37,909 bases of DNA from an uncultured Clostridia bacterium (lineage in GTDB: Bacteria; Bacillota; Clostridia; Christensenellales; Aristaeellaceae): the NCBI GenBank assembly GCA_934667105.1, contig CAKULG010000022.1:1-37909 (forward strand), in the 5' to 3' direction. Shown here one piece after another: positions 37,833 through 37,909 of this stretch; position 1 is the first letter of the stretch; every line of letters starts with the position of its first letter. The notes below the pieces were generated by a model. It was not told the DNA's origin, did no database searches, and saw only the letters and a program-made list of their open reading frames with translations. The position numbers and the translations under genes were made by a program.

Positions 37833-37909
37833 CAGACTGTCAAAAAAGTAGCAGACAAACTTGCGGGATGCAATGAAGGGCGGCCAGCCCTTCATTTTTT
37901 TACGCCCCG
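37833..37909 (-). mobile_element. Second, inverted copy of the hairpin-rich element (runs off the window)
   Basis: It begins with CAGACTGTCAAAAAAG, the same terminal repeat as at 12564. Bases 37832-37897 equal 12500-12565 on the opposite strand with one mismatch in 66 (in the loop of the GAAGGGC/GCCCTTC hairpin). Beyond 37897 the two copies differ, so this is a shorter or variant member, or one that has decayed. It lies next to a hairpin, as the first copy does. Confidence 0.7.

Overview
The window looks like a piece of a GC-rich, endospore-forming member of the Clostridia (Bacillota). Evidence: a small acid-soluble spore protein gene (6557-6721), a SpoIVB peptidase with a complete catalytic triad, GerMN-domain lipoproteins, FeoA/FeoB, a type III glutamine synthetase, the long form of the ribosome hibernation factor, a Gram-positive type capsule modulator/tyrosine kinase pair, strong AGGAGG ribosome binding sites and TTGACA/TATAAT promoters. 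No outer-membrane genes are seen. I cannot name the genus.

Layout. 1-786: end of a secreted repeat protein. 1032-4078: two Gfo/Idh/MocA-type sugar oxidoreductases divergent from an AraC regulator. 4200-4276: tRNA-Arg(ACG). 4629-5180: a HicB-like gene, probably frameshifted, with a small partner. 5343-6721: spore protein, methyltransferase and acetyltransferase in one tight cluster with a forespore-type promoter. 6783-10301: a YesL-like membrane protein and a two-component system. 10623-12166: a two-gene CpsC/CpsD-type unit behind a perfect consensus promoter.

12286-12597: a bidirectional terminator that appears to have been split by a 250-bp hairpin-rich element with terminal inverted repeats. 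A second, inverted copy of its end lies at 37833-37909. 12810-15665: large membrane-anchored PQQ-type propeller protein. 15922-17166: spoIVB. 17314-18294: a helix-turn-helix/superoxide-reductase-like fusion followed by a decayed chloramphenicol-acetyltransferase-like gene. 18598-25454: MMPL transporter, pyruvate kinase, hibernation factor, FeoB and FeoA, all on the minus strand. 25577-27433: a GH42-like glycosidase. 27646-29742: glutamine synthetase with an attenuator-like leader. 30032-31630: dnaX. 31783-37759: a membrane protein, a SPOR-domain protein, a DUF6062 protein, two GerMN lipoproteins and an SGNH hydrolase.

Most of the window is ordinary chromosomal housekeeping and envelope/sporulation content. 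The most unusual parts are the structured repeat element with its duplicated terminator, the regulator-superoxide reductase fusion that lacks one metal ligand, the spore-protein operon carrying a methyltransferase and an acetyltransferase, and the glnN leader. All domain calls are from reading the sequence by eye; no database search was run.
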